The notes: generated by a model not told the origin, from the letters alone. A DNA stretch of 64,000 nt from Streptomyces eurocidicus (GCF_002891295.1 NZ_LGUI01000002.1:1-64000), one strand, 5' to 3'; shown: positions 9,448 to 15,813, counted from the first letter of the stretch. Program-made: numbers and translations.

Positions 9448-9780
9448 ATGGCGTCAACGAGTGAAGTGCGGGACCGTCTTGTCGTACCGGGACGGGTGAT
9501 GATGATGCGGTACACACCGACCTCTTGGGGCCTCAGCCCCCTGGCCTGCTCTGTCTGCGAGGCCCAAACGGGGCTGACCCTGATCTCGGCGGAGTCCGAA
9601 GTCCTGTTCACGTGCCCTACCGGGCACACCAGCCGAGACTGGCGGCTCACGCCCGACGCCGAAGTGCGGGCGGTCGGCGTCGACGTCGAGTTCCGGGTAA
9701 CGACCAAGGGCGGCGCGCTATCGTCCCAGCGGTTCGACGACGGCGACGGGGAAGACGACTTCCGAGACCTGCCCCTCTGA
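9448..9780 (+). CDS. Zinc-ribbon-like protein with CPTGHT motif (paralogue of 9056-9370)
   Basis: This 110-aa protein holds CSVC followed by FTCPTGHTSRDWRL, matching the neighbour in order and spacing. The tail is acidic (DDGDGEDDF). The ATG at 9448 has no Shine-Dalgarno sequence but is preceded by TACGGT 8 nt upstream, so the mRNA is probably leaderless. An internal ATG at 9497 is a weaker alternative. The XRE-TPR regulator follows 75 bp downstream. Confidence 0.55.
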   Translation: MASTSEVRDRLVVPGRVMMMRYTPTSWGLSPLACSVCEAQTGLTLISAESEVLFTCPTGHTSRDWRLTPDAEVRAVGVDVEFRVTTKGGALSSQRFDDGDGEDDFRDLPL

Positions 9781-9855
9781 GACGAGCGCCCTGCAGAGCC
9801 CGCTACCCGGCATCGTGGTTCGGCGGCGACTGGACTCTGCGCGTACGCTCGAACC

Positions 9856-11055
9856 ATGACGAGTGCTGGTGAGCGAATCAAGGCGGTACGCAAGCTACGC
9901 GGTCTCACGCAGAGGGAGTTGGCGGCTGCCTCAGGAGTGTCAATCTCGGTGCTGCGGCGCCTGGAGCAGGACGAACAAGAGTCGGCTCGGATGGAGACAT
10001 TTAGGCGCCTCGCAACAGCCCTTCGAGTGCCGACCATGCGCCTCGTCGGCGACACCGCAGAAGGGCGCGAAGCTGAAGAAGACCCTGAGTGCTGGGACAG
10101 CGTCAAGAGGGCCCTCAATGCCCCGCCGGCCTCCCGGGGAGAGTCCGATGACCTTCCGACTGTCGAGGGTGTAACGGAGGCTCTGGATGCCATGTATCCG
10201 TTGGTGGTCAAGGATGGGTACCAAGAGCTTTCCATTCTCCTCCCCACGCTGCTGCGAGACGCTGACGCCCTCGGCACGGAAGGGCGAGACGTCCGTGTGC
10301 GGCTGCTTCAGCGGGTCGGATGGCTCATGATCCACACCAGGCAGTTCAAGGCCGCGGAGGACGCGTTGACGCGCTCCCTCGACGAGGCTTCGGACCGTCT
10401 CCAAGCCGCTGTGGCGATCGATTACATGTGCTGGTTGCTGATGCGCGAGGGGCAACTATCCAGGGCTCGGGAGCTGGCCACCCAATGGGCCGATGATCTT
10501 GAGCCCGTGCGCTTGACCCGGGCGACGCCGACTGAGCTTTCCATGTGGGGGGTGATGCTGCTGCGTCTCTCCGGGGCGGCGGTCCGTGACAATCGGCCAG
10601 GTGAAGCAGAGGACGCCATGAAGTACGCCCGTGCCGCTTCCGAAGCGTTGGGCCGGGAATGGCGATTCCCTCAGGAACTCAGCAACTCAACATTCGGCCC
10701 GCTGACTGTCCTGCTCAAAACCGCGGAGAACGCCGGGGTCGTCGGTCAACCCCAGAGTGTGCTTCGAATCGGCAGCAAGGTGGAGAGGCTCAGGAAGTCC
10801 AAGAGCCCGCGCTTCCGGGAGCGTATGACATCGAGCGACTGGAACCGGCACGTTCTCGACGTCGCTGACGCTCATACACGGACAGGGGACTACAGGCAGG
10901 CCGTTGGGCTGCTGACAGGCATCAACGATTCCGCACCCGAGTGGTTGCCGAACCAGAGGTTCGCCCGTGACATCTTGGGACGGATGATCGAGGAGCGTCG
11001 GACGTTGACGCCTGAGATGCGCGACCTAGCTGTCGCCGTACGCCTCCCCGTCTAA
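9856..11055 (+). CDS. XRE-family regulator with TPR-like C-terminal region
   Basis: This 399-aa cytoplasmic DNA-binding protein has an N-terminal HTH_3 domain (residues 5-62, with LTQRELAAASGVSISVLRRL). It is followed by about 300 residues of helical TPR-like repeats (VRVRLLQRVGWLMIHTRQF, AAEDALTRSLDEAS, AGELATQWADDL-like segments). Such proteins often sense peptides or partner proteins through the TPR part. The gene looks leaderless: TACGCT lies 6 nt before the ATG. A perfect inverted repeat just past its stop and before the small-gene operon (11067-11100) is a candidate target. Regulation of the element is inferred from position. Confidence 0.75.
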   Translation: MTSAGERIKAVRKLRGLTQRELAAASGVSISVLRRLEQDEQESARMETFRRLATALRVPTMRLVGDTAEGREAEEDPECWDSVKRALNAPPASRGESDDLPTVEGVTEALDAMYPLVVKDGYQELSILLPTLLRDADALGTEGRDVRVRLLQRVGWLMIHTRQFKAAEDALTRSLDEASDRLQAAVAIDYMCWLLMREGQLSRARELATQWADDLEPVRLTRATPTELSMWGVMLLRLSGAAVRDNRPGEAEDAMKYARAASEALGREWRFPQELSNSTFGPLTVLLKTAENAGVVGQPQSVLRIGSKVERLRKSKSPRFRERMTSSDWNRHVLDVADAHTRTGDYRQAVGLLTGINDSAPEWLPNQRFARDILGRMIEERRTLTPEMRDLAVAVRLPV

Positions 11056-11066
11056 ATGATCAGTCC

Positions 11067-11100
11067 GGGTACTTTGGCCTGACGAGCTGTCAAAGTACCC
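11067..11100. promoter_or_regulatory. Perfect inverted repeat, candidate operator of the small-gene operon
   Basis: GGGTACTTTG and CAAAGTACCC are separated by 14 bp. The repeat ends about 24 bp before a -10-like TAGCGT (11124-11129) that precedes the operon starting at 11168. It could be an operator for the XRE-TPR protein. A terminator role is less likely because no T tract follows. Confidence 0.5.
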
Positions 11101-11167
11101 GCGACAAGCCGCCTTACCCCTCCTAGCGTGTCTGCACACACCGCACAGGAGGGGCAGGCGAAGCGCA

Positions 11168-11476
11168 GTGAAAGAACAGGGAAGCGCCAGGACACGCCTG
11201 GGGCTGGAGAGGACCGCTCGCGGGGCGGGCGGCACGGGCCTTCCCACGAACCCGGTCGTCTGGAGCGGCACGGGATACCGCTCCGGCGTGCTGGTAGTCG
11301 AGTCGGCGACCGGCCGCATGGGCGTCACCCAGCCCAAGACAGGGGACGGTGACGGTACCTCCGTCATGACGCTGGACGGCGGAGAGTCGTGGACGGTCCA
11401 GGGAACGGCCGGCCTGCGGCTCGCGACGCTGGAAGAGCGTACGGAAATCGGCCTGGGCCCCGGGAGCAGGGGCTGA
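11168..11476 (+). CDS. Hypothetical protein, first gene of small-gene operon
   Basis: This 102-aa protein starts at GTG 11168, 14 nt after AGGAGGGG, so the start is not certain. It is predicted to be beta-rich (SGVLVVESATGRMG...WTVQGTAGLRLATLEER). It lacks cysteines and membrane segments. It overlaps the next gene by one base (TGATG), which suggests coupled translation. I do not recognise the family. Confidence 0.5.
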   Translation: MKEQGSARTRLGLERTARGAGGTGLPTNPVVWSGTGYRSGVLVVESATGRMGVTQPKTGDGDGTSVMTLDGGESWTVQGTAGLRLATLEERTEIGLGPGSRG

Positions 11477-11712
11477 TGCAGGAAGTAGTTTCGCTGCCCC
11501 ACTCGGGTGGGCAATGGATGGCGTCGACCATCACCTCCACCGCACCACCCCGCGCTAAGGGGTGCGAAGGGTGCGAAGAAGTGGTCAACGCGTACCTGGA
11601 TGCTCTCAGAGCGGGCGACCCGGTCGGCATCATCGTGGCTCGCGCCCGGGTGACGCGTCACTTCGGCGCCGCTCACGGAGAGGCGGAGTGGCCGGGCCGA
11701 GTCGGTGACTAG
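11476..11712 (+). CDS. Small CCHH zinc-finger-like protein, copy 1
   Basis: This 78-aa protein contains C-E-G-C, 28 residues, H, four residues, H. A Gly-Asp pair sits at residues 14-15 of the 28-residue spacer. Two other genes in this operon region (11705-11875 and 12468-12638) have exactly the same C-x2-C-x28-H-x4-H spacing. It probably folds as a small metal-binding helical hairpin. It shares a one-base overlap with the gene before and an eight-base overlap with the gene after, so it belongs to a tight operon. Confidence 0.6.
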   Translation: MQEVVSLPHSGGQWMASTITSTAPPRAKGCEGCEEVVNAYLDALRAGDPVGIIVARARVTRHFGAAHGEAEWPGRVGD

Positions 11713-11875
11713 AGCACTGAAGAAGATCAAGGCCGACACCCGGAACACGTGCTCCGACTGCAAGAAGATCCGCAAGGAGACCGCAGACGCTGCCCTTCAA
11801 GGCGATACGAAGAAGGTCGCGACGCTTGTTGCAGTTGCAGCGCACCACGAACGGAGGGCGCACACCGATGGTTGA
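11705..11875 (+). CDS. Small CCHH zinc-finger-like protein, copy 2
   Basis: A 56-aa frame with a GTG start at 11705 overlaps both neighbours. The sequence carries C-S-D-C, 28 residues and H-E-R-R-A-H, the same C-x2-C-x28-H-x4-H pattern as the copies at 11476 and 12468. The copy is Lys-rich (LKKIKADTRN and GDTKKVATLVAVAAHHERRA), which would suit nucleic-acid contact. It is short, but the conserved spacing and nested overlaps argue that it is expressed. Confidence 0.6.
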   Translation: MTRALKKIKADTRNTCSDCKKIRKETADAALQGDTKKVATLVAVAAHHERRAHTDG

Positions 11876-12113
11876 AATACACTCCGCCGACGGCGAGCGT
11901 CGACGCCCCCCGTTCGTGGTCACCCCGGAGGGCACCGCCGGTCTGCCGCCGGGGCAGCCGCCTCGCACCAGGAGCGTCTTCGACACCCCTCAGTTCAGCC
12001 GGGATCTGCGGCAGGCGGTGATCGAACGGGCTGAGCGCGACCTTGCCGACTTGGAGGTGCTGGCCGAATCCGTCAGCCGACTCGCGCGGCGCTGCCGCAC
12101 CACCCGCTCGTGA
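11868..12113 (+). CDS. Hypothetical protein, fourth gene of small-gene operon
   Basis: This 81-aa protein has an ATG at 11868 with GGAGG upstream, overlapping the end of the preceding gene by 8 bp. The N-terminal half is Pro/Gly-rich and probably disordered. The C-terminal half is an amphipathic helix (RQAVIERAERDLADLEVLAESVSRLARR) suited to coiled-coil contact. No known family was recognised. Confidence 0.5.
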   Translation: MVEIHSADGERRRPPFVVTPEGTAGLPPGQPPRTRSVFDTPQFSRDLRQAVIERAERDLADLEVLAESVSRLARRCRTTRS

Positions 12114-12144
12114 ACCCCTGGTGACCCGCCCACAAGTACCGCGG

Positions 12145-12384
12145 ATGCCAAAGAAGGAGATGGAAGTGCCGCGTTACAGACGCAAGGCTGCCGAGATGCG
12201 CCAGGTGTTCGAGCGCATCGATCGCGACCGGACCGAAATCATCGTGCAGTACAAGGCCGGTGACGCGCTCGGGTATCTGGCCCAGCAGTACGACGTGGAC
12301 CGCCACCGGATGAAGCGCTTTCTCATCGATTGGGATGTACCTCTCCGCACAAGGGCCAGCGCCACCCGGAAACACCACCCCTAG
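12145..12384 (+). CDS. Small helix-turn-helix protein
   Basis: This 79-aa basic protein contains a recombinase-type HTH near its end (residues about 38-66: GDALGYLAQQYDVDRHRMKR). This resembles the C-terminal HTH of Hin-like resolvases. Starts at GTG 12121, ATG 12145 or ATG 12160 are all possible; 12145 was taken as a middle choice. There is no catalytic recombinase domain, so a role as a small DNA-binding regulator is inferred. A 16-bp inverted repeat follows at once. Confidence 0.5.
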   Translation: MPKKEMEVPRYRRKAAEMRQVFERIDRDRTEIIVQYKAGDALGYLAQQYDVDRHRMKRFLIDWDVPLRTRASATRKHHP

Positions 12385-12387
12385 ATT

Positions 12388-12444
12388 CCTGCCTCTCCGT
12401 CCGACGCCGGATGTCTCCCCGTGGACACCGGACGGAGAGGCAGG
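12388..12444. repeat. Inverted repeat with 16-bp arms after the HTH gene
   Basis: CCTGCCTCTCCGTCCG (12388-12403) is the exact reverse complement of 12429-12444, with a 25-nt loop. It lies between two small genes, and its right arm reaches the start region of the next. It may act as a terminator, attenuator or RNA-stability element. Confidence 0.75.
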
Positions 12445-12467
12445 TGCCAGCGCCGGAACGGAGGCGC

Positions 12468-12638
12468 ATGCGCATTACGCCACCGTCACCGAACACCTTG
12501 CTGGAGACCCCGCGCTGCACCGCCTGCCGCTACCTGGTCGTCGCCCTACGCCAGGCACAGGCGGCCGGCGACAGCGTGAGGGAGTCTGAGATCCAGTACA
12601 AGATCGTGCGCCACTTCGAGAGGGCGCACCGCACTTGA
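12468..12638 (+). CDS. Small CCHH zinc-finger-like protein, copy 3
   Basis: This 56-aa protein has C-T-A-C, 28 residues and H-F-E-R-A-H, with a Gly-Asp pair at spacer positions 14-15. The pattern is identical to the two copies at 11476 and 11705. The ATG at 12468 has GGAGG very close; a GTG at 12444 in the same frame is also possible. Unlike the other two it is flanked on both sides by large inverted repeats. Confidence 0.6.
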   Translation: MRITPPSPNTLLETPRCTACRYLVVALRQAQAAGDSVRESEIQYKIVRHFERAHRT

Positions 12639-12641
12639 GCC

Positions 12642-12682
12642 CCCGCCCGGTCGACCACTGGTCACGGCACCGACCGGGCGGG
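12642..12682. repeat. Inverted repeat with 12-bp arms
   Basis: CCCGCCCGGTCG (12642-12653) pairs perfectly with 12671-12682 across a 17-nt loop. It begins 3 bp after the stop of zinc-finger copy 3 and belongs to the series of hairpins that separate the small genes here. Confidence 0.75.
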
Positions 12683-12716
12683 CTGCACCACCAGCATCCG
12701 CAGAAGAGAGTGCGAA

Positions 12717-12833
12717 ATGAACGAGATCGCGCGTGGTTTCACCGTAAGCACTGACCCCAACTGTCGGCACGAGTACGAACCGGTGCCCGGCGGCATGGAG
12801 TGCAAGTACTGCCACTCGCTCATCATGCTCTGA
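12717..12833 (+). CDS. 38-aa zinc-knuckle-like peptide
   Basis: This very short frame encodes a peptide with C-R-H near the middle and ECKYCHSLI near the end. C-x-H and C-x2-C-H ligands could bind one metal ion. It lies between two GC-rich hairpins with consistent spacing. The ATG at 12717 is preceded by AGAGAG. Coding status is supported by the Cys/His pattern and context only. Confidence 0.45.
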   Translation: MNEIARGFTVSTDPNCRHEYEPVPGGMECKYCHSLIML

Positions 12834-12841
12834 CAACCGCA

Positions 12842-12880
12842 CTGCCCGGTCGTCTACGTGGAAGGTCGACGACCGGGCAG
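12842..12880. repeat. Inverted repeat with 13-bp arms
   Basis: CTGCCCGGTCGTC (12842-12854) pairs perfectly with 12868-12880. It starts 8 bp after the stop of the 38-aa gene and ends 33 bp before the Nudix gene. It shares the GCCCGGTCG core with the hairpin at 12642. Confidence 0.75.
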
Positions 12881-12913
12881 CCCAACTAACCAACAGAAGA
12901 AGGGTAGTGTCCC

Positions 12914-13417
12914 ATGGCTCATGCCGACATCGACCCCGCCCATCCTCCCAAACGCCGACTCGGCGCGCTCGTGCTGATCCGCGACGACGCCGGCCGCATC
13001 CTCCTGGTCAAACCCACCTACCGGGACGGATGGATCCTTCCCGGCGGTGGCGCCCACCAGGGCGAGAGCATCGCCGACGCGGCAGCCCGCGAACTCCTGG
13101 AGGAAACGGGGCTGGTCCGCCGGCTCACCCACTACCTGGTTCTCGACCAGGTCCCCGCGAGCGACGACGGCACGTCGGCGGAGGGGCTGAACGTCGTCTG
13201 TGACGGTGGCGACCAGCTCAGCGCCGAAGAGGCGAAAGCCGTGATCGTGCCCGAAGCTGCGGCTGGCGAGCTGTGCGCCGTCAGGTGGGTGCCGCCGAAG
13301 GACCTGGACAAGTACGCGCAGCCCTACCAGGCGCGGCGCATCCGGGCGGCCCTGGCGGTACTCGAACATGACGCGGCGCACTCGCTGCTCACGCTCGGGG
13401 AACCCGTCGGCGCGTAG
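12914..13417 (+). CDS. Nudix hydrolase
   Basis: This 167-aa protein would hydrolyse a nucleoside diphosphate linked to another group; the substrate is unknown. It has a complete Nudix box: G-x5-E-x7-R-E-L-x-E-E-x-G-L at about residues 44-66 (GGAHQGESIADAAARELLEE). The length is normal for the family. The ATG at 12914 follows AGAAGAAGGG by 8 nt. It sits between two inverted repeats in the string of small genes. Sanitation of nucleotides, or trimming of an RNA cap or NAD-like compound, would both be guesses. Confidence 0.85.
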   Translation: MAHADIDPAHPPKRRLGALVLIRDDAGRILLVKPTYRDGWILPGGGAHQGESIADAAARELLEETGLVRRLTHYLVLDQVPASDDGTSAEGLNVVCDGGDQLSAEEAKAVIVPEAAAGELCAVRWVPPKDLDKYAQPYQARRIRAALAVLEHDAAHSLLTLGEPVGA

Positions 13418-13427
13418 CCCTTCAGAC

Positions 13428-13468
13428 CCCCGTCCGGTCGCCCTCGTGGCAAATGGCGGCCGGACGGG
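13428..13468. repeat. Inverted repeat after the Nudix gene
   Basis: CCCGTCCGG (13428-13436) pairs with CCGGACGGG (13460-13468), and an inner TCGCC/GGCGG-like segment extends the structure. The flank GGACGGGTGCACCACC resembles the flank of the hairpin at 12682 (GGGCGGGCTGCACCACC), so the spacers share more than the stem. Confidence 0.65.
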
Positions 13469-13528
13469 TGCACCACCGTGCGGCGACGCGGGGGCGGTCC
13501 CCGTGTCGGAACGGCTCAAGAAGGGATC

Positions 13529-13654
13529 ATGTACATGGACCCGGAAAAGCTGGAGATCCTCGCACTTGGCGGCGGGGGCGACGACGGCGAGCCCGACAAC
13601 ACGGACATCGAGGATGGTGACGGTCAGGGAGGTAGCGGCTCACCCGGCCACTGA
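13529..13654 (+). CDS. 41-aa acidic Gly-rich peptide
   Basis: The ATG at 13529 follows AAGGG. The product has a short helical start (MDPEKLEILALG) and then an Asp/Gly/Ser-rich tail (GGGGDDGEPDNTDIEDGDG). No cysteine is present. It could be a small acidic regulator or a precursor-like peptide, but no modifying enzyme is recognised beside it. It is bracketed by hairpins at 13428 and 13670. Confidence 0.4.
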   Translation: MYMDPEKLEILALGGGGDDGEPDNTDIEDGDGQGGSGSPGH

Positions 13655-13669
13655 CGCCAAGTGATCAAC

Positions 13670-13696
13670 GGGGCCCTCGGTTTTGCCGGGGGCCCC
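13670..13696 (+). terminator. Terminator-like hairpin
   Basis: GGGGCCC-t-CGG and CCG-g-GGGCCCC form a stem around TTTTG. It lies 15 bp after the 41-aa gene and 46 bp before the next start. No downstream T tract is present, so it may be a factor-aided terminator or the last hairpin of the series. Confidence 0.55.
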
Positions 13697-13741
13697 TCGC
13701 GCCGCCGTCCGACCGACCCGACTACTCGGTAGGCTCCGACC

Positions 13742-14212
13742 ATGCCCAACCTGAAGCCCAAGAGTGAGCCCAAGTCCCTTACGGGAACTGCCAAGTTGAT
13801 CATTGCCCCGTTCCTATACGGGTGGCCGGACAAGAGATGTCTTCTCGCGTACACCAGTCACGAAGGGCTGGCCGTCGTCGCCGCACTCCCCGACGAAAAA
13901 GGGATGGCTCCGTCACTGTGGGACGTGGCGGCAAACCACCTACCGACGAACATTCGTCCCGATGACACGGGCGAGCAGTACGCGCGCTGGCTGGTCTCCA
14001 CCGGGTGGGGATACTCCGTGATCCGCTGGAACCCCTCCCTCATCCTCGATGGTGAAGAGTGGACTGTGACGATCCGGAAGACCCTTCGGGAGTTCAAGGA
14101 ACACCAGTACGGCCGGGCAGTCTGCGGCTGGTACGGAGTGCACACGGGCACGCTGACCCTTAAGGACCCGCTCTTGACAAACAAAGCTCGGGACATGCTC
14201 AACGAGCGCTGA
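13742..14212 (+). CDS. Hypothetical protein
   Basis: This 156-aa soluble alpha/beta protein (AKLIIAPFLYGWPDKRCLLAY, WTVTIRKTLREFKEHQYG, VCGWYGVHTG) has no known motif. The gene looks leaderless: TAGGCT ends 6 nt before ATG 13742. It is the last gene before the convergent GntR gene. I do not recognise the family. Confidence 0.55.
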   Translation: MPNLKPKSEPKSLTGTAKLIIAPFLYGWPDKRCLLAYTSHEGLAVVAALPDEKGMAPSLWDVAANHLPTNIRPDDTGEQYARWLVSTGWGYSVIRWNPSLILDGEEWTVTIRKTLREFKEHQYGRAVCGWYGVHTGTLTLKDPLLTNKARDMLNER

Positions 14213-14279
14213 TCAGGCGGCGGCGCCCGTTGGCACCGACCAAGGGGCCACGCAAGATCGTACGTGGCCCGTACCGCCC

Positions 14280-14546
14280 TTACGCCCCCTCCGCGCCGTC
14301 GACGGACCGATCCACCACACGAGAGCCCCGCCCCCACTCCGTCCGGATGAGCCCACGCTCTCGCAGGATCTTCACCGCACGCCGGGCAGTCTCCCGCGCC
14401 ACCCCGAACCGCGCACACAGCGCCGCGTCCGAGGGGATGAGCTCTCCCGGCGCGTACTTGCCCGTCTTGATCTCCGCCGTGAGTACGGCCAGCACCTCCA
14501 TATACGGGGCGCGCGGGGCATGGGGATCGGACGGGGTGTCAGGCAT
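14280..14546 (-). CDS. GntR-family regulator (short, DNA-binding domain only)
   Basis: This 88-aa protein is essentially a GntR winged helix: YMEVLAVLTAEIKTGKYAPG, then IPSDAALCARFGVARETARR, then ILRERGLIRTEWGRGSRVV. There is no ligand-binding domain. KorSA-type repressors of Streptomyces integrative elements are also GntR proteins. The ATG at 14546 is chosen because TACGCT lies 6 nt before it, giving a leaderless transcript. Repeated TAGAC sites lie just upstream (14557-14623). Control of element transfer genes is inferred. Confidence 0.75.
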   Translation of the reverse strand: MPDTPSDPHAPRAPYMEVLAVLTAEIKTGKYAPGELIPSDAALCARFGVARETARRAVKILRERGLIRTEWGRGSRVVDRSVDGAEGA

Positions 14547-14556
14547 GGGGAGAGCG

Positions 14557-14623
14557 TAGACAACCATCCATCAGCAGTCGACTTAGACCAGTAGACGTAT
14601 TGGATGGGCTAGACAGGTTAGAC
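14557..14623. promoter_or_regulatory. Five TAGAC repeats upstream of the GntR gene
   Basis: TAGAC starts at 14557, 14584, 14592, 14610 and 14619, all on the plus strand, between the GntR gene and the divergent gene at 14728. The density suggests an operator array, probably for the GntR protein itself. Confidence 0.5.
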
Positions 14624-14657
14624 AGGCATGGTTAGCGTCGACTGTGCAAACGAAAGC

Positions 14658-14693
14658 GCCCCGGAAGACCGCTTAGGACCGGTCCGCCGGGGC
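14658..14693. repeat. GC-rich hairpin in the leader of the next gene
   Basis: GCCCCGG (14658-14664) pairs with CCGGGGC (14687-14693), with inner ACCG/CGGT pairing possible. It lies 34 bp before the start at 14728 and could attenuate or stabilise that transcript. Confidence 0.5.
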
Positions 14694-14727
14694 TCAGCCG
14701 ACCAGCTTCTGAGGAGCTGAACGACGT

Positions 14728-15150
14728 ATGCGTGACTTTATCGCGCGCATCCAAATGTGGGTGCTTCGGTTAGTACTTCCTTCGAGAGGCCGCCACGCCG
14801 GGAGGGCCCCGGCGGGGAACGCGGTGCCGAGCCGGCCGTCGGCCCCCGTTCCCGGGTGGCCAGAGTCGCCTGCGGGGACGCACGACACCTCCGAGTTCGA
14901 TCCCGTCACCTGGTGCGACGAGCCCTTAGTGCGCAGCTTCGTCCTGGCCGAGGAGGAGCGTCGCGCGGCCGAGCGATGCCGACGGCAGGAGGAGGCGGAG
15001 GAGAAGCTTCTGAGGGCGCACAGGAACGCGGCGCTCCTTGCAGCCGAAGAGGGCCGAGAGTACCCGGAGCTCCTCTACCTCCGGCCAGACACACCGATCA
15101 CTCCTGTCACGTGGACGGGGACACAGGAGTCCGCAGGGGTGTGGTCGTGA
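14728..15150 (+). CDS. Hypothetical protein with charged helical C-terminus
   Basis: This 140-aa protein begins with a short amphipathic or membrane-proximal stretch (FIARIQMWVLRLVLPSRGR). A Pro-rich linker follows, then a Glu/Arg-rich helix (LAEEERRAAERCRRQEEAEE). The ATG at 14728 lies 9 nt after GAGGAG. Its stop overlaps the next start as GTGA. No family was recognised; membrane association is possible. Confidence 0.55.
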   Translation: MRDFIARIQMWVLRLVLPSRGRHAGRAPAGNAVPSRPSAPVPGWPESPAGTHDTSEFDPVTWCDEPLVRSFVLAEEERRAAERCRRQEEAEEKLLRAHRNAALLAAEEGREYPELLYLRPDTPITPVTWTGTQESAGVWS

Positions 15151-15278
15151 AGTGCACCCGGTGCGGCGCCAAGCTGGAGAGGTATGTCGAGCGGCCCAGC
15201 GGGGCCGGGATCATCGTCCCCGTCCGGCACTACTGCCCCGAGAAGATCGGCGACGACACGGGCCCTGAGGCCCGCTGA
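15147..15278 (+). CDS. 43-aa zinc-ribbon-like protein
   Basis: GTG 15147 overlaps the previous stop (GTGA). The peptide carries CTRCGAKLERY and then VRHYCPEK, so C-x2-C plus H-x-C could bind one zinc ion. Short proteins of this kind are common in Streptomyces element cargo. A strong hairpin follows 13 bp later. Confidence 0.55.
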   Translation: MKCTRCGAKLERYVERPSGAGIIVPVRHYCPEKIGDDTGPEAR

Positions 15279-15291
15279 GCCCCTAGGAACC

Positions 15292-15319
15292 GCCCCGTCC
15301 GGCCTGCGCCGGGCGGGGC
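15292..15319 (+). terminator. Intrinsic terminator
   Basis: GCCCCGTCCGGC (15292-15303) pairs with GCCGGGCGGGGC (15308-15319) around CTGC, followed by TTCTCT. It closes the operon ending at 15278. Confidence 0.75.
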
Positions 15320-15671
15320 TTCTCTATGCCCCACCTCACTCCCCGAAGCGCAGGCTCCTCACTGCCTGGAGGGCCATCGCTGACGTGACGATGACGATGT
15401 TCTGGCTGTCGATGAGGACACCCCTTGTCGCGCAACGAGGCGGCGTCCGCGCGCGCGTCGTGGCCCGCTTCGGCGGGCAGTCCCTCGACCGTCGGCGCGC
15501 TCCCGGCGTCCAGGTGCTCGCCGGGAGCGCGTGACCCACGCGTGACCCACAGCGGCCGGGAGCGCCCGGAAAAGCACAGGAAAACCCAGGTAACATGAGG
15601 GGGAAGATAGACCCCTTCAGACTGGTGTTTCCGCAGGTCAGAGACCTGCTGTACTGGTGCCCGAGAGGAGA
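15320..15671. other. Gene-free attachment-side region
   Basis: No convincing gene is seen. The stretch has the direct repeat GCGTGACCCAC twice (near 15530 and 15541) and a small hairpin GCAGGT/ACCTGC near 15634. Short repeats and hairpins next to a tRNA fragment would suit recombinase arm sites of an integrative element. No integrase gene is present on this side. Confidence 0.4.
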
Positions 15672-15695
15672 GTTCAAGTCCCCCCTCGGACACCA
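15672..15695 (+). other. tRNA-Leu 3'-end fragment, candidate attachment site
   Basis: The 24 nt match the T-loop, 3' T-stem, acceptor strand and CCA of an actinomycete tRNA-Leu (GTTCAAGTC, a run of C, CTCGGACACCA). The 5' half of the T stem does not pair (GAGAG against CCCCC) and no D or anticodon arm fits upstream. This is what is left after an element integrates into a tRNA 3' end. The orientation puts the element on the left and the chromosome on the right. Confidence 0.6.
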
Positions 15696-15713
15696 GGGTC
15701 AACCGACCAAATG

Positions 15714-15752
15714 AGGCCGGTCAAGTCGACAGTATGTCGGCTTGACCGGCCT
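15714..15752. terminator. Strong hairpin downstream of the attachment site
   Basis: AGGCCGGTCAAG (15714-15725) pairs with CTTGACCGGCCT (15741-15752), with an inner CGAC/GTCG step and a short loop. TTGTTGTG follows on the plus strand. It may be the original terminator of the tRNA gene. Confidence 0.65.
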
Positions 15753-15771
15753 TGTTGTGTTCTGGAACGTG

Positions 15772-15813
15772 ATCTGGCCCCCTGCGGTTGTGCAGGGGGC
15801 CAGATTTGTTTTT
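15772..15813 (+). terminator. Second strong terminator-like hairpin
   Basis: ATCTGGCCCCCTGC (15772-15785) pairs with 15792-15805 around a 6-nt loop, followed by TTGTTTTT. It works on the plus strand and would insulate the minus-strand transposase from read-through. It may also lie near the end of the transposon. Confidence 0.7.

Noticed and set aside
12388..13696. Integron-type cassettes with attC sites
   Set aside because: No tyrosine integron integrase is present and the hairpins lack the R/L box layout of attC; kept only as a cassette-like observation.
15600..15695. A complete tRNA-Leu gene
   Set aside because: Only the 3' end fits. The 5' T-stem strand does not pair and the upstream sequence does not give D and anticodon arms.
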